DNA of 6,874 nt from Eggerthellaceae bacterium. Its GTDB lineage: Bacteria; Actinomycetota; Coriobacteriia; Coriobacteriales; Eggerthellaceae. Where the stretch lies: positions 618-7,491 of the forward strand of contig DMNP01000330.1 in assembly GCA_003452695.1 (NCBI GenBank), given 5' to 3'. The translations under genes and the position numbers were made by a program. Positions within the stretch are counted from its first letter, which is position 1; every line of letters begins with the position of its first letter. Below the pieces are notes generated by a model that did no database searches, had not been told where the DNA came from, and saw nothing but the letters and a program-made list of their open reading frames with translations. Positions 1 through 5,333 of this stretch are shown in pieces.

Positions 1-1143
1 GCCGAGGCCGCCAAGGGCTCGGGCTTCGTGCTCGTCATCGACGAGTGGGACTGCCCCATGCGCGAGGCCGCCGACGACCGCGCGGCCCAGGACGCCTACC
101 TGGACTGGCTGCGCGCCCTGCTGAAGGGCGCCTCCTACGTGGACGGGTGCTACATGACGGGCATCCTGCCCATCCGCAAGTACGGCAAGCACAGCGCGCT
201 GAACCTGTTCACGGAGTACTCCATGACCAACCCCAGGGACATCCCGCACCTGTTCGGCTTCAACGCGCCGGAGGTCGAGCGGCTGTGCGGTGAGTTCGGC
301 ATGGACTACGCCGAGATGGGCCAGTGGTACGACGGCTACCTGCTCGGGGACGAGCGCATCCACGTGTACAACCCTCGCTCGGTCTCCGGCGCCATATCCA
401 GCCGCAGGTACTCCAGCTACTGGACCGACACCGAGACCTACGAGGCGCTGCAGGTCTACATCGACATGGACTTCGAGGGGGTTGCCAGCGACCTGCTGAT
501 GATGATGGACGGGGCGAAGGTCCCCGCCGACGTCGAGGGGTTCGCCAACACCATGGTTGACTTCCGCGACAAGGGCGACATGTACGCCCTGCTCGTTCAC
601 CTGGGGTACCTGGGCTACGACCAAGTGGAGCGGACCGTGTTCATCCCCAACGAGGAGATCCGCCGCGAGTTCGTGAACGCGCTTCGCGGCGGCGCGCGCC
701 CCGGGCTCGCGCGTCTGGCGACCGAGTCGCGCGAGCTCGTCCGCGCCACCTGCGACGGCGACGAGGAATACGTCGCCGATGCCCTGGAAAGGGCGCATTC
801 CTGGGCGGCGGGGCCGCGATACTACAACGACGAGCAGGCCCTGCGCGCCGCCGTGAAGTTCGCCTACCTGGCGGCCATCGACGACTACCTGCGCATCGAC
901 GAGCTGCCGGGCGGCCGGGGCTACGCCGACCTGGCCTTCGTGCCCAAGCCGGGCAGCCCGCTTCCGCCCATGGTGGTGGAGCTGAAGTGGAACAGGCCCG
1001 CAAGCGCGGCGCTTGCCCAGATCCGCGAGCGGAACTACCCCGCGGCGCTCGCCGGCCTGTCCGGCGAGTGCGTGCTCGTGGGCGTCACCTACGACGAGTC
1101 CACCTGCGAGCACGCGTGCACCATCGAGCGCCTGCGGCTGTGA
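1..1143 (+). CDS. AAA-ATPase-like / PD-(D/E)XK nuclease domain protein, 5' end missing
   Basis: The reading frame is open from the first base, so the start lies outside the window; 380 residues are visible. It opens with a Walker B-like strand, VLVIDEWD (residues 10-17), of the AAA-ATPase-like family. Family-typical blocks follow: TGILPIRKYG (53-62), WYDGY (109-113), YNPRS from 123, then a YWT-TETYEAL stretch, VHLGYLGYD and FIPNEEIRREF. The C-terminal domain is PD-(D/E)XK-like (DUF1703 type): D310 in GYADLAF, E327 and K329 in VVELKWN, and Q340 in the following helix. The Walker A motif, expected about 150 residues upstream of the visible part, is not in the window. Proteins of this architecture are common, often multicopy, in gut anaerobes; their role is unknown, although nuclease and possible defence or mobile functions have been proposed. 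By hand count Glu codons are about 31 GAG to 2 GAA, unlike the dxs gene (11 to 9), which suggests separate ancestry. Family assignment is firm; function is not. Confidence 0.9.
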   Translation, partial: AEAAKGSGFVLVIDEWDCPMREAADDRAAQDAYLDWLRALLKGASYVDGCYMTGILPIRKYGKHSALNLFTEYSMTNPRDIPHLFGFNAPEVERLCGEFGMDYAEMGQWYDGYLLGDERIHVYNPRSVSGAISSRRYSSYWTDTETYEALQVYIDMDFEGVASDLLMMMDGAKVPADVEGFANTMVDFRDKGDMYALLVHLGYLGYDQVERTVFIPNEEIRREFVNALRGGARPGLARLATESRELVRATCDGDEEYVADALERAHSWAAGPRYYNDEQALRAAVKFAYLAAIDDYLRIDELPGGRGYADLAFVPKPGSPLPPMVVELKWNRPASAALAQIRERNYPAALAGLSGECVLVGVTYDESTCEHACTIERLRL

Positions 1144-1213
1144 CGCGGCGGCGGCATGGCGCGCGCAGGCCGTTCGCCCTTCGACGATTATGTGGCCCAG
1201 AGGCAACTGGCCG

Positions 1214-1320
1214 AAAAAGCACACTTGGGGCGTACCCCCTCCATTCATTCAGACGAGACGAGCATTGTGCCTGGCGTTTTCATAAATGAATGGAAGGGGC
1301 ACGTCCCCAAGCGTGCTTTT
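1214..1320. terminator. Bidirectional intrinsic terminator between convergent genes
   Basis: The stem of the inverted repeat is followed by four T on the plus strand (1317-1320) and five T on the minus strand (complement of 1214-1218). The dtd stop codon ends only two bases from the repeat, so minus-strand transcripts enter the hairpin at once. The plus-strand gene ends 71 bases before it. The 35-nt loop is larger than in a classic terminator, but stem length and T tracts support termination both ways. Confidence 0.6.
1215..1320. repeat. 106-bp imperfect inverted repeat, possibly a REP- or MITE-like element
   Basis: The left arm (1215-1249) and right arm (1285-1320) are near-perfect reverse complements of about 35 bases, differing at three positions plus one single-base gap. 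The loop is 35 nt. Each arm also contains its own small palindrome, GGGGCGTACCCC on the left and GGGGCACGTCCCC on the right. The arms end in A-rich and T-rich runs. Nested palindromes in a long hairpin between two convergent genes fit a repetitive extragenic palindrome or a miniature transposon-like element. Copy number cannot be judged from one window. Confidence 0.75.
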
Positions 1321-1321
1321 G

Positions 1322-1783
1322 CTACCGACGGGGGCGCTTCAGGTCGTCGGTGTCCAGGCAGATGGTGAAGGGGCCGTCGTTCACGAGCGACACGGCCATG
1401 TCGGCGCCGAACTCGCCCGTGGCCACGTGGCGCACGTCGCGCCGAGCCCGCTCCACGAACAGTTGGTACAGGTGCTCGGATTCGTCGGGCGCGCCGGCCG
1501 CCGCGAACGATGGGCGGTTGCCCTTGCGGCAATCGGCGAACAACGTGAACTGCGACACCACCAGCACTTCGCCATCCACGTCGCCCAAGGCCTTGCCCGT
1601 GTGCTTTTCGCCGTCGGGGAATATGCGCAGCTTGAATATCTTGTTCCAGAGCTGTTCGACTTCGGCCTCGGTGTCGCCTTCGCCCACGCCGAGCAGCACG
1701 AGAAAGCCGTGCCCGCACGACCCGGCCACTTCGCCGCCAATGCGCACGCTGGCCTCGCTTACGCGTTGCACCACTGCTCTCAT
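1322..1783 (-). CDS. dtd: D-aminoacyl-tRNA deacylase
   Basis: A 153-residue protein, a typical full length for Dtd. This homodimeric cytoplasmic enzyme hydrolyses D-amino acids (and glycine mischarged on tRNA-Ala) from tRNA, keeping D-residues out of translation. It begins MRAVVQRVSEASV, the family N-terminus, and has both signature motifs: SQFTLFAD (77-84), continuing into RKGNRPSF, and NDGPFT (135-140). The Gly-Pro of the second motif forms the cross-subunit Gly-cisPro chirality filter in characterised Dtd. The usual GKMN segment before the first motif is replaced by a KHTGKAL stretch. The ATG has AAGGAG seven bases upstream. It lies 120 bp downstream of recN on the same strand and may be co-transcribed with it. 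The long inverted repeat follows immediately after its stop. Confidence 0.96.
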   Translation of the reverse strand: MRAVVQRVSEASVRIGGEVAGSCGHGFLVLLGVGEGDTEAEVEQLWNKIFKLRIFPDGEKHTGKALGDVDGEVLVVSQFTLFADCRKGNRPSFAAAGAPDESEHLYQLFVERARRDVRHVATGEFGADMAVSLVNDGPFTICLDTDDLKRPRR

Positions 1784-1903
1784 GCCCTCGCTCCTTTTGC
1801 TCTCGCGCCCTCGCGCCCTCGCGCAGGGGAAGGTTCCCCACGCAGCGTATCCCCGCGCTTCGCGCGCAGGGAAGCGCCCCCTGCGCCCTTGTTTCTTGTC
1901 CGG
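1784..1903 (-). other. Hairpin-rich recN-dtd spacer
   Basis: This 120-bp gap holds no gene. It contains a stem of GCGCAGGG (1864-1871) with CCCTGCGC (1879-1886) around a 7-nt loop, 18 nt after the recN stop and without a T tract. A second inverted repeat is GGGGAA (1826-1831) with TTCCCC (1834-1839). The 8-bp unit tcgcgccc is tandemly repeated at 1803-1818, with a partial third copy. The two hairpins share the string GCGCAGGG. They could attenuate read-through or process the recN-dtd transcript. I see no clear promoter for dtd here. Confidence 0.5.
1791..1796 (-). promoter_or_regulatory. Ribosome binding site of dtd
   Basis: On the minus strand AAGGAG lies seven bases before the ATG at 1783. 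It is a strong Shine-Dalgarno match and fixes the dtd start. It contrasts with recN, which has none. Confidence 0.8.
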
Positions 1904-3658
1904 CTATTGCTTTGCGCTGGCCAGCAGCTCGCGTGCATGCGCGAGCGATGCCTCCGTGGCCGACCCGGAAAGCATGCGCGCGATTTCGGCTTCGCGGGCA
2001 TCGCCGGAGACGGGTGCGAGCGCGGTTTCCGCGCCTTCGGAACCCGATTCGCGGCACACCACGTAGTGCGAATCCGCGCGGACGGCCACCTGGGCCAGAT
2101 GCGTCACGACTATCACCTGATGCGTGCGCGCCAAGTCCGCCAGCACATCGGCCAACGCCACGGCAACGGCGCCGCCAACGCCGGCGTCCACTTCGTCGAA
2201 CACGAGCGTGTCCACATCGTCGTGGGCGCCGAGCACGACCTTCGTCGCCAGCATCACGCGGCTCACCTCGCCGCCCGACGCAATGCGCGCAAGGGGGCGC
2301 GCCTGCATGCCCGCATCCGGGCGGTACATGAATTCCACGTGCGAAGGCCCTGCATTGGTCCAGGCGGCGCGGTCCAGGCGCTCCTGCGCGCACACCAGCT
2401 CGACCCCGCGCATTTCCAGGCGCCCCATTACCTCCGTAACGGCAGCTGCAAAGCGCGGCGCGGCGCAGGCCCGGGCCGCATCCAGCGCATCGGCTGCGCG
2501 CGCAAGCTCCGATTCTGCCTGTTCAAGCGCAGCTTGCGCCCGCTTCATGCGCAGGGCGGAATCGTCCACGAGCGAAACGGTTTCGGCGGCTGCCTCGCGG
2601 GCGGCCATCACGTCTTCCATCCGGGGGCCGAACGCACGCATCAGCCCCTGCAGCTGCGCATGACGCTCGTGCTGCGCGGCCAGCTCCGCGGGGTCGAAGT
2701 CGATGCCGTCGCGGTAATCGCGCACGCTTGCCGACACGTCTTCCAGGATGTATCCCGCCTCGCGCAACGATTGCGCCAAATCGGAAAGCTGCGCATCGAA
2801 GCGCCCGCCTGTTTCCAGTGCGCCGGCTGCGGCGTTCAGGGCGTCGATTGCACCGCTTTCGCCCGATAGCGCCTCGCGCGCAGCGCCCGCTGCCTGGGCA
2901 AGCGCCTCGGCGTGCTCGGCGATTTCCAAGTCGTGCGAAAGCTGCTCGTATTCGCCTTCGCGCGGCGCCACTTCGTCGATGCGCCGCAGGGTGAACCGCG
3001 CGTCGTCCAGCTTCGCCGACGACAACTCGCCCGCATCGTGCACGCGCTGAAGCTCCGCTGCAGCTTCGCGCGCCGCGGCCAGCGATGCGCGGTATGCGTC
3101 CAAGGCTTCGGCAAGCCCGGGCTCTTCGGATGCGGCCCATGCATCCAGCATGGTCACATGCGTGGCAGGCCGCATCAGCTGCTGATGCTCGAACTGGCCG
3201 CACAAGTCTATGGAAGGCGCCACCGCACGCGCCAGCTCGCCCATGCTCGCCATCGCCCCGTTCAGGTTCGCGCGTGACCTTCCATCGGCCCCGACACGCC
3301 GCATTACCACCAGCTCGTCAGCATCGTCCGCGCCGCCCGCATGGCCCGCATGGCTCGCGTGGCCGGCATCGTCCGCGCCTCCCGCGCCTCCTGCGTGGTC
3401 CTCGCGGTCCGCACCACCGGCATCGTTCGCGCCGTTTGCCCCCACGCGGCCGAAGAACCGCCCCGACACGACCAGCTGCGACTCGCCGTCGCGCACCATG
3501 TCGGCGCTGCCCCGCGCGCCCATCAACAGCTTCAATGCCGAAAGCAGCGCCGTCTTGCCCGCGCCGGTCTCGCCGGTAATGGCGGTCAGCCCGTCGCACG
3601 GCTCCAGCGTTGCCTGCCGTATAAGTGCCAGGTTATGTACTTGAATTTCGTCAATCAT
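1904..3658 (-). CDS. recN: DNA repair protein RecN
   Basis: A 584-residue SMC-like ATPase that acts early in double-strand-break repair and holds DNA ends for RecA. The start at 3658 gives MIDEIQVHNLALI, the conserved RecN N-terminus. Visible motifs: Walker A GETGAGKT (29-36); DGRSRANLNG (125-134); GQFEHQ (154-159), the Q-loop-like block usually seen as GQHEHQ; a long Ala/Glu-rich coiled coil, roughly 165-430; ABC signature SGGEVSR (461-467); Walker B with D-loop TLVFDEVDAGVGG (484-496); and VTHLAQ (518-523). All ATPase residues are present, so it should be functional. Residues 71-114, between two head strands, are replaced by a Gly/Ala/Asp/His triplet repeat. No Shine-Dalgarno precedes the ATG; an extended -10 suggests a leaderless mRNA. 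No CGAAC-N4-GTTCG LexA box was found upstream. An in-frame N-terminal extension is possible but not conserved. Confidence 0.96.
   Translation of the reverse strand: MIDEIQVHNLALIRQATLEPCDGLTAITGETGAGKTALLSALKLLMGARGSADMVRDGESQLVVSGRFFGRVGANGANDAGGADREDHAGGAGGADDAGHASHAGHAGGADDADELVVMRRVGADGRSRANLNGAMASMGELARAVAPSIDLCGQFEHQQLMRPATHVTMLDAWAASEEPGLAEALDAYRASLAAAREAAAELQRVHDAGELSSAKLDDARFTLRRIDEVAPREGEYEQLSHDLEIAEHAEALAQAAGAAREALSGESGAIDALNAAAGALETGGRFDAQLSDLAQSLREAGYILEDVSASVRDYRDGIDFDPAELAAQHERHAQLQGLMRAFGPRMEDVMAAREAAAETVSLVDDSALRMKRAQAALEQAESELARAADALDAARACAAPRFAAAVTEVMGRLEMRGVELVCAQERLDRAAWTNAGPSHVEFMYRPDAGMQARPLARIASGGEVSRVMLATKVVLGAHDDVDTLVFDEVDAGVGGAVAVALADVLADLARTHQVIVVTHLAQVAVRADSHYVVCRESGSEGAETALAPVSGDAREAEIARMLSGSATEASLAHARELLASAKQ
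3317..3448 (-). repeat. Degenerate 9-bp repeat in recN encoding A-G-x triplets
   Basis: This segment encodes RecN residues 71-114. From residue 80 onward the protein reads as about twelve three-residue units, mostly AGG, ADD, AGH, ASH and ADR. The DNA reads as diverged 9-bp units (cgcatggcc, cgcatggct, cgcgtggcc and similar on the plus strand). It occupies the variable linker after the strand LVVSGRFF and before ELVVMRRV. A minisatellite in coding DNA of this kind can change length in frame. Confidence 0.75.
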
Positions 3659-3665
3659 GCGGCAA

Positions 3666-3674
3666 AGTATATCA
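3666..3674 (-). promoter_or_regulatory. Extended -10 promoter of recN, probably leaderless
   Basis: Read on the minus strand the site is TGATATACT, an extended -10 (TGn plus TATACT). Exactly seven bases separate it from the recN ATG, so the expected transcription start falls on the A of the start codon. No -35 box is convincing at 16-18 bp, which the TGn extension can compensate for. The absence of a Shine-Dalgarno supports leaderless translation, a mode known to be frequent in Actinobacteria. Confidence 0.6.
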
Positions 3675-3702
3675 GGCTCTCGCCCCCGGGGGAACGAACG
3701 GC

Positions 3703-3745
3703 CGCGAACCGAAGCGCGGACCGCTTTGCTCGGTTTCAGTTCGCG
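3703..3745. other. Hairpin upstream of recN
   Basis: CGCGAAC (3703-3709) pairs with GTTCGCG (3739-3745), a perfect 7-bp outer stem. CGA (3710-3712) with TCG (3730-3732) and AGCG (3713-3716) with CGCT (3722-3725) can extend it with bulges. It lies 45 bp upstream of the recN ATG, on the upstream side of the putative -10. It could be an operator or a remnant of a mobile repeat; no function can be assigned. Confidence 0.4.
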
Positions 3746-3910
3746 CGCCCCTCGCGCTCGACCGCCCGGATTGCCAGGGAAGGGGCGCATGAATCCCTGT
3801 TCGCAATCGCTCGCATCGGATTCGCCTGCATCGGACCGCCGGCCTTGCCATGGCCAGCAGCGCACAGCGCGTTTCCGATAAAAGTTAAAGAAATTCATCA
3901 AATATGACTA

Positions 3911-4004
3911 TTGAGACAGCGAAATCGCTGAAGTAGCGTTTCGCACGGCGGGGAGTAAACCTACTCGAACTATCGTGTTGTGGTCATCGAAAAGAGACCC
4001 CGCC
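3911..4004. other. Cluster of nested inverted repeats, candidate operator region or structured RNA
   Basis: Four elements lie within 94 bp. CAGCGA-AA-TCGCTG (3917-3930) is a perfect dyad. GCGAAATCGCT (3919-3929) also pairs with AGCGTTTCGC (3935-3944) around a 5-nt loop, with one bulged T. GAGTA-AACC-TACTC (3953-3966) is a perfect 5-bp stem with a tetraloop. GGCGGGG (3947-3953) pairs with CCCCGCC (3998-4004), enclosing the third element. On the plus strand TTGAGA (3911-3916) stands 17 bp before TAGCGT, a weak promoter-like pair with the first dyad exactly in its spacer. Mutually exclusive pairing of 3919-3929 looks like a switch, but I recognise no known RNA family. Confidence 0.4.
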
Positions 4005-4180
4005 ATGCCCCTTCCGCATGCATGCCCGAATGGGCTTGGACAAGAAGACGCGCAGACCGCCGCGGCGGCCGGACCCGACTCGCCTGCGTCCCCGCCGCTG
4101 GCCCAGCCGTGAAAACCCTGCCACGCGAGCGTTTTCGTGTTGATTGGCTACACGCGCACCTCGCACCCCCTTTCGCCATT

Positions 4181-4186
4181 TATAAT
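4181..4186 (+). promoter_or_regulatory. -10 box of the Asp23-nusB-xseB-dxs operon
   Basis: A perfect TATAAT in otherwise GC-rich DNA, 70 bp before the chosen Asp23-family start. The expected transcription start is near 4193-4196, giving a leader of about 60 nt. No good -35 hexamer is present at 16-18 bp, so an activator or an alternative arrangement may be involved. The short intergenic gaps downstream suggest this promoter serves all four genes. Confidence 0.6.
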
Positions 4187-4214
4187 GCGTCTCTTAGATG
4201 AAAACTGTTCACAC

Positions 4215-4250
4215 GAGGAACCGCTGCGAATGGCAAGGTCCGGATGGGAG
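4215..4250 (+). promoter_or_regulatory. Two competing ribosome binding sites for the Asp23-family gene
   Basis: GAGGAA (4215-4220) serves the ATG at 4230 with nine bases between. GGAG (4247-4250) serves the ATG at 4257 with six bases between. Family conservation of the N-terminus favours the second. The first could instead be a relic, or allow a longer minor form. Confidence 0.5.
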
Positions 4251-4256
4251 CTATCA

Positions 4257-4604
4257 ATGGCAGATTTGAATATAGACGGCATGGCCATTGCGCCGGGCGT
4301 GGTCGAGACCATCGTGTCGCTTGCCGCACGCGACGTTGCAGGCGTAACGAGCGTTGGTGACCCCACGACCAGCGGCATCATGTCGCTCATCGGCGGAAGG
4401 CCCTCCACGCAGGGCGTCGAGATCGACATGGATGAAAACAACCAGCTGCACGTGTCCGTGCGCATTCACGTGAAGAACGGGCATGTGCTGCCCGACGTGG
4501 CCTCGGCGGTGCGCCAGGCCATATCCGGCGCGGTGAACACGCAGGTGGGCGCCACCGTGGGCTCCGTCGATGTGTACATCGACGGCATCCAATTCGACAA
4601 CTAG
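4257..4604 (+). CDS. Asp23/Gls24 family protein (YqhY-like)
   Basis: A 115-residue protein of the Asp23 (DUF322) family. The N-terminus, MADLNIDGMAIAPGVVETIV, followed by SLAARDVAGV, is the family signature. The C-terminal half (HVSVRIHVKNGHVLPDVASAVRQAI, then VNTQVGATVGSVDVYIDGI) completes the compact domain. There is no signal peptide or membrane segment. Directly upstream of nusB, it occupies the position of B. subtilis yqhY, whose loss is linked to disturbed acetyl-CoA carboxylase activity; that role here is inference. The start at 4257 has GGAG six bases upstream and matches the usual N-terminus. An in-frame ATG at 4230 with GAGGAA nine bases upstream would add nine residues. Starts further upstream are excluded because the -10 box lies inside them. 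Confidence 0.9.
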   Translation: MADLNIDGMAIAPGVVETIVSLAARDVAGVTSVGDPTTSGIMSLIGGRPSTQGVEIDMDENNQLHVSVRIHVKNGHVLPDVASAVRQAISGAVNTQVGATVGSVDVYIDGIQFDN

Positions 4605-4619
4605 CAAGAAAGCACGCAT

Positions 4620-5309
4620 ATGGCATCGAAGAAACGCGAGCGCAGGCGCGCGCGAGAAGGCGCCTTGGCGCTGCTGTATTCCAGCGATATTACCGAGCGC
4701 GATGCGGGCGACATCGTTGAAGACGGCCTGTATCCCGCCGACGACATGAAGCTGTCCGAGTATGCGGAACAGCTGGTGGACGGCGTGGTGGAACACATGC
4801 AGGACATCGACGCGCGCCTTTCCACCACGTCCGAGAACTGGACGGTGGAGCGCATGCCCGTCGTCGACCGCGCCATCTTGCGCCTTGCCGTGTACGAGAT
4901 GCTCTACGTGGACGAAGTGCCCATTTCGGTGGCCATCAACGAGGCCGTGGAACTGGCCAAAGCCTATGGCGGCGAAGACGAGTCCTCGCGTTTCGTGAAC
5001 GGCGTGCTCGGGCGCATCGCGCAGCAAGAGGAGGCGCGGGCCGGCCTCGCCGCAAACGCCGAGGCCGAGGCCAAGGCCGAAACGCCGGCCGAAACGCCGG
5101 CCGAAACGCCGGCCGAAACGCCGACGGAGGCCGAGGCGCCAGCTGCGAGCGAGCTCCCGGTGCCGGATGAAGAGCCGGCCGAAGCCGAAATCCCGGCAAG
5201 CATTGCAGAGCCCCCGGCCGATGCCGAGGCGGCGGAAGGCGCGCTGGACCAGGCGCTGCCTGCAATGCAGCCCGATGACGCCCCGGTTACGGCCGGGTCC
5301 GAACAATAA
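4620..5309 (+). CDS. nusB: Transcription antitermination factor NusB with C-terminal low-complexity tail
   Basis: A 229-residue protein; NusB proteins are normally about 130-160 residues. The NusB domain spans about 8-135. It has the basic N-terminal helix KKRERRRAREGALALLY (4-20) that contacts boxA RNA, and the signature VDEVPISVAINEAVELAK (97-114) followed by YGG and SSRFVNGVLGRI. NusB binds NusE (ribosomal protein S10) and boxA RNA and promotes antitermination of rRNA operons. Residues 136-229 form an acidic Ala/Glu/Pro-rich, probably disordered tail that includes four AETP repeats (153-168). No hydrophobic segment or known domain is seen in the tail. The gene starts 15 bp after the Asp23-family stop with only a weak AAGAAAG upstream, so translational coupling is likely. 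The ATG is well placed for the conserved basic start. Confidence 0.95.
   Translation: MASKKRERRRAREGALALLYSSDITERDAGDIVEDGLYPADDMKLSEYAEQLVDGVVEHMQDIDARLSTTSENWTVERMPVVDRAILRLAVYEMLYVDEVPISVAINEAVELAKAYGGEDESSRFVNGVLGRIAQQEEARAGLAANAEAEAKAETPAETPAETPAETPTEAEAPAASELPVPDEEPAEAEIPASIAEPPADAEAAEGALDQALPAMQPDDAPVTAGSEQ
5076..5123 (+). repeat. Four perfect 12-bp tandem repeats inside nusB
   Basis: The unit gccgaaacgccg occurs four times without a mismatch and encodes AETP in frame. It continues into related degenerate sequence on both sides. Perfect identity implies recent expansion by slippage, and copy number may vary between strains without breaking the frame. Confidence 0.95.
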
Positions 5310-5315
5310 GCCTGC

Positions 5316-5323
5316 GAGGGGAG
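5316..5323 (+). promoter_or_regulatory. Ribosome binding site of xseB
   Basis: GAGGGGAG lies in the 24-bp nusB-xseB gap. GAGG (5316-5319) is eight bases from TTG 5328, and GGAG (5320-5323) is ten bases from ATG 5334. The site supports either start and cannot decide between them alone. Confidence 0.6.
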
Positions 5324-5333
5324 CCCGTTGTCT

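Larger units (their letters stand above)
3659..4256. other. Divergent intergenic region between recN and the Asp23-nusB-xseB-dxs operon
   Basis: About 600 bp with no convincing gene. From left to right it has the recN extended -10 (3666-3674), a long-stem hairpin (3703-3745), CAGGGA/TCCCTG (3775-3780 with 3794-3799), an AT-rich island (about 3873-3916), a cluster of nested inverted repeats (3917-4004), a GAAAAC/GTTTTC pair (4111-4116 with 4131-4136), and the operon promoter (4181-4186). Open frames crossing it lack recognisable domains, and the upstream extension of the recN frame shows no family resemblance. I see no tRNA, rRNA or named riboswitch. Confidence 0.6.

Noticed and set aside
1156..1368. 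Small plus-strand open frame after the nuclease gene
   Set aside because: It runs through the inverted repeat and into dtd, has no ribosome binding site and no recognisable product.
1286..2869. A 527-codon plus-strand open frame antisense to recN and dtd
   Set aside because: It is a mirror frame caused by high GC at third positions. Its product is Arg/His/Ala-rich without domains, while the minus-strand frames show complete RecN and Dtd motifs.
3659..3901. An 81-residue N-terminal extension of RecN
   Set aside because: The added residues resemble no RecN. The conserved start MIDEIQVHNLALI and the -10 box at 3666-3671 place the real start at 3658.
3966..3979. A LexA-box-like CGAAC-TATC-GTGTT
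   Set aside because: The right half does not match GTTCG, and the site lies about 300 bp from recN, so the match is too weak.
4137..4256. Longer forms of the Asp23-family protein starting at 4137 or 4185
   Set aside because: They would overlap or precede the TATAAT box, and the extra residues do not look like the family N-terminus.
5076..5123. Short tandem repeats as a possible CRISPR array
   Set aside because: Units are 12 bp, contiguous without spacers and in frame inside nusB.
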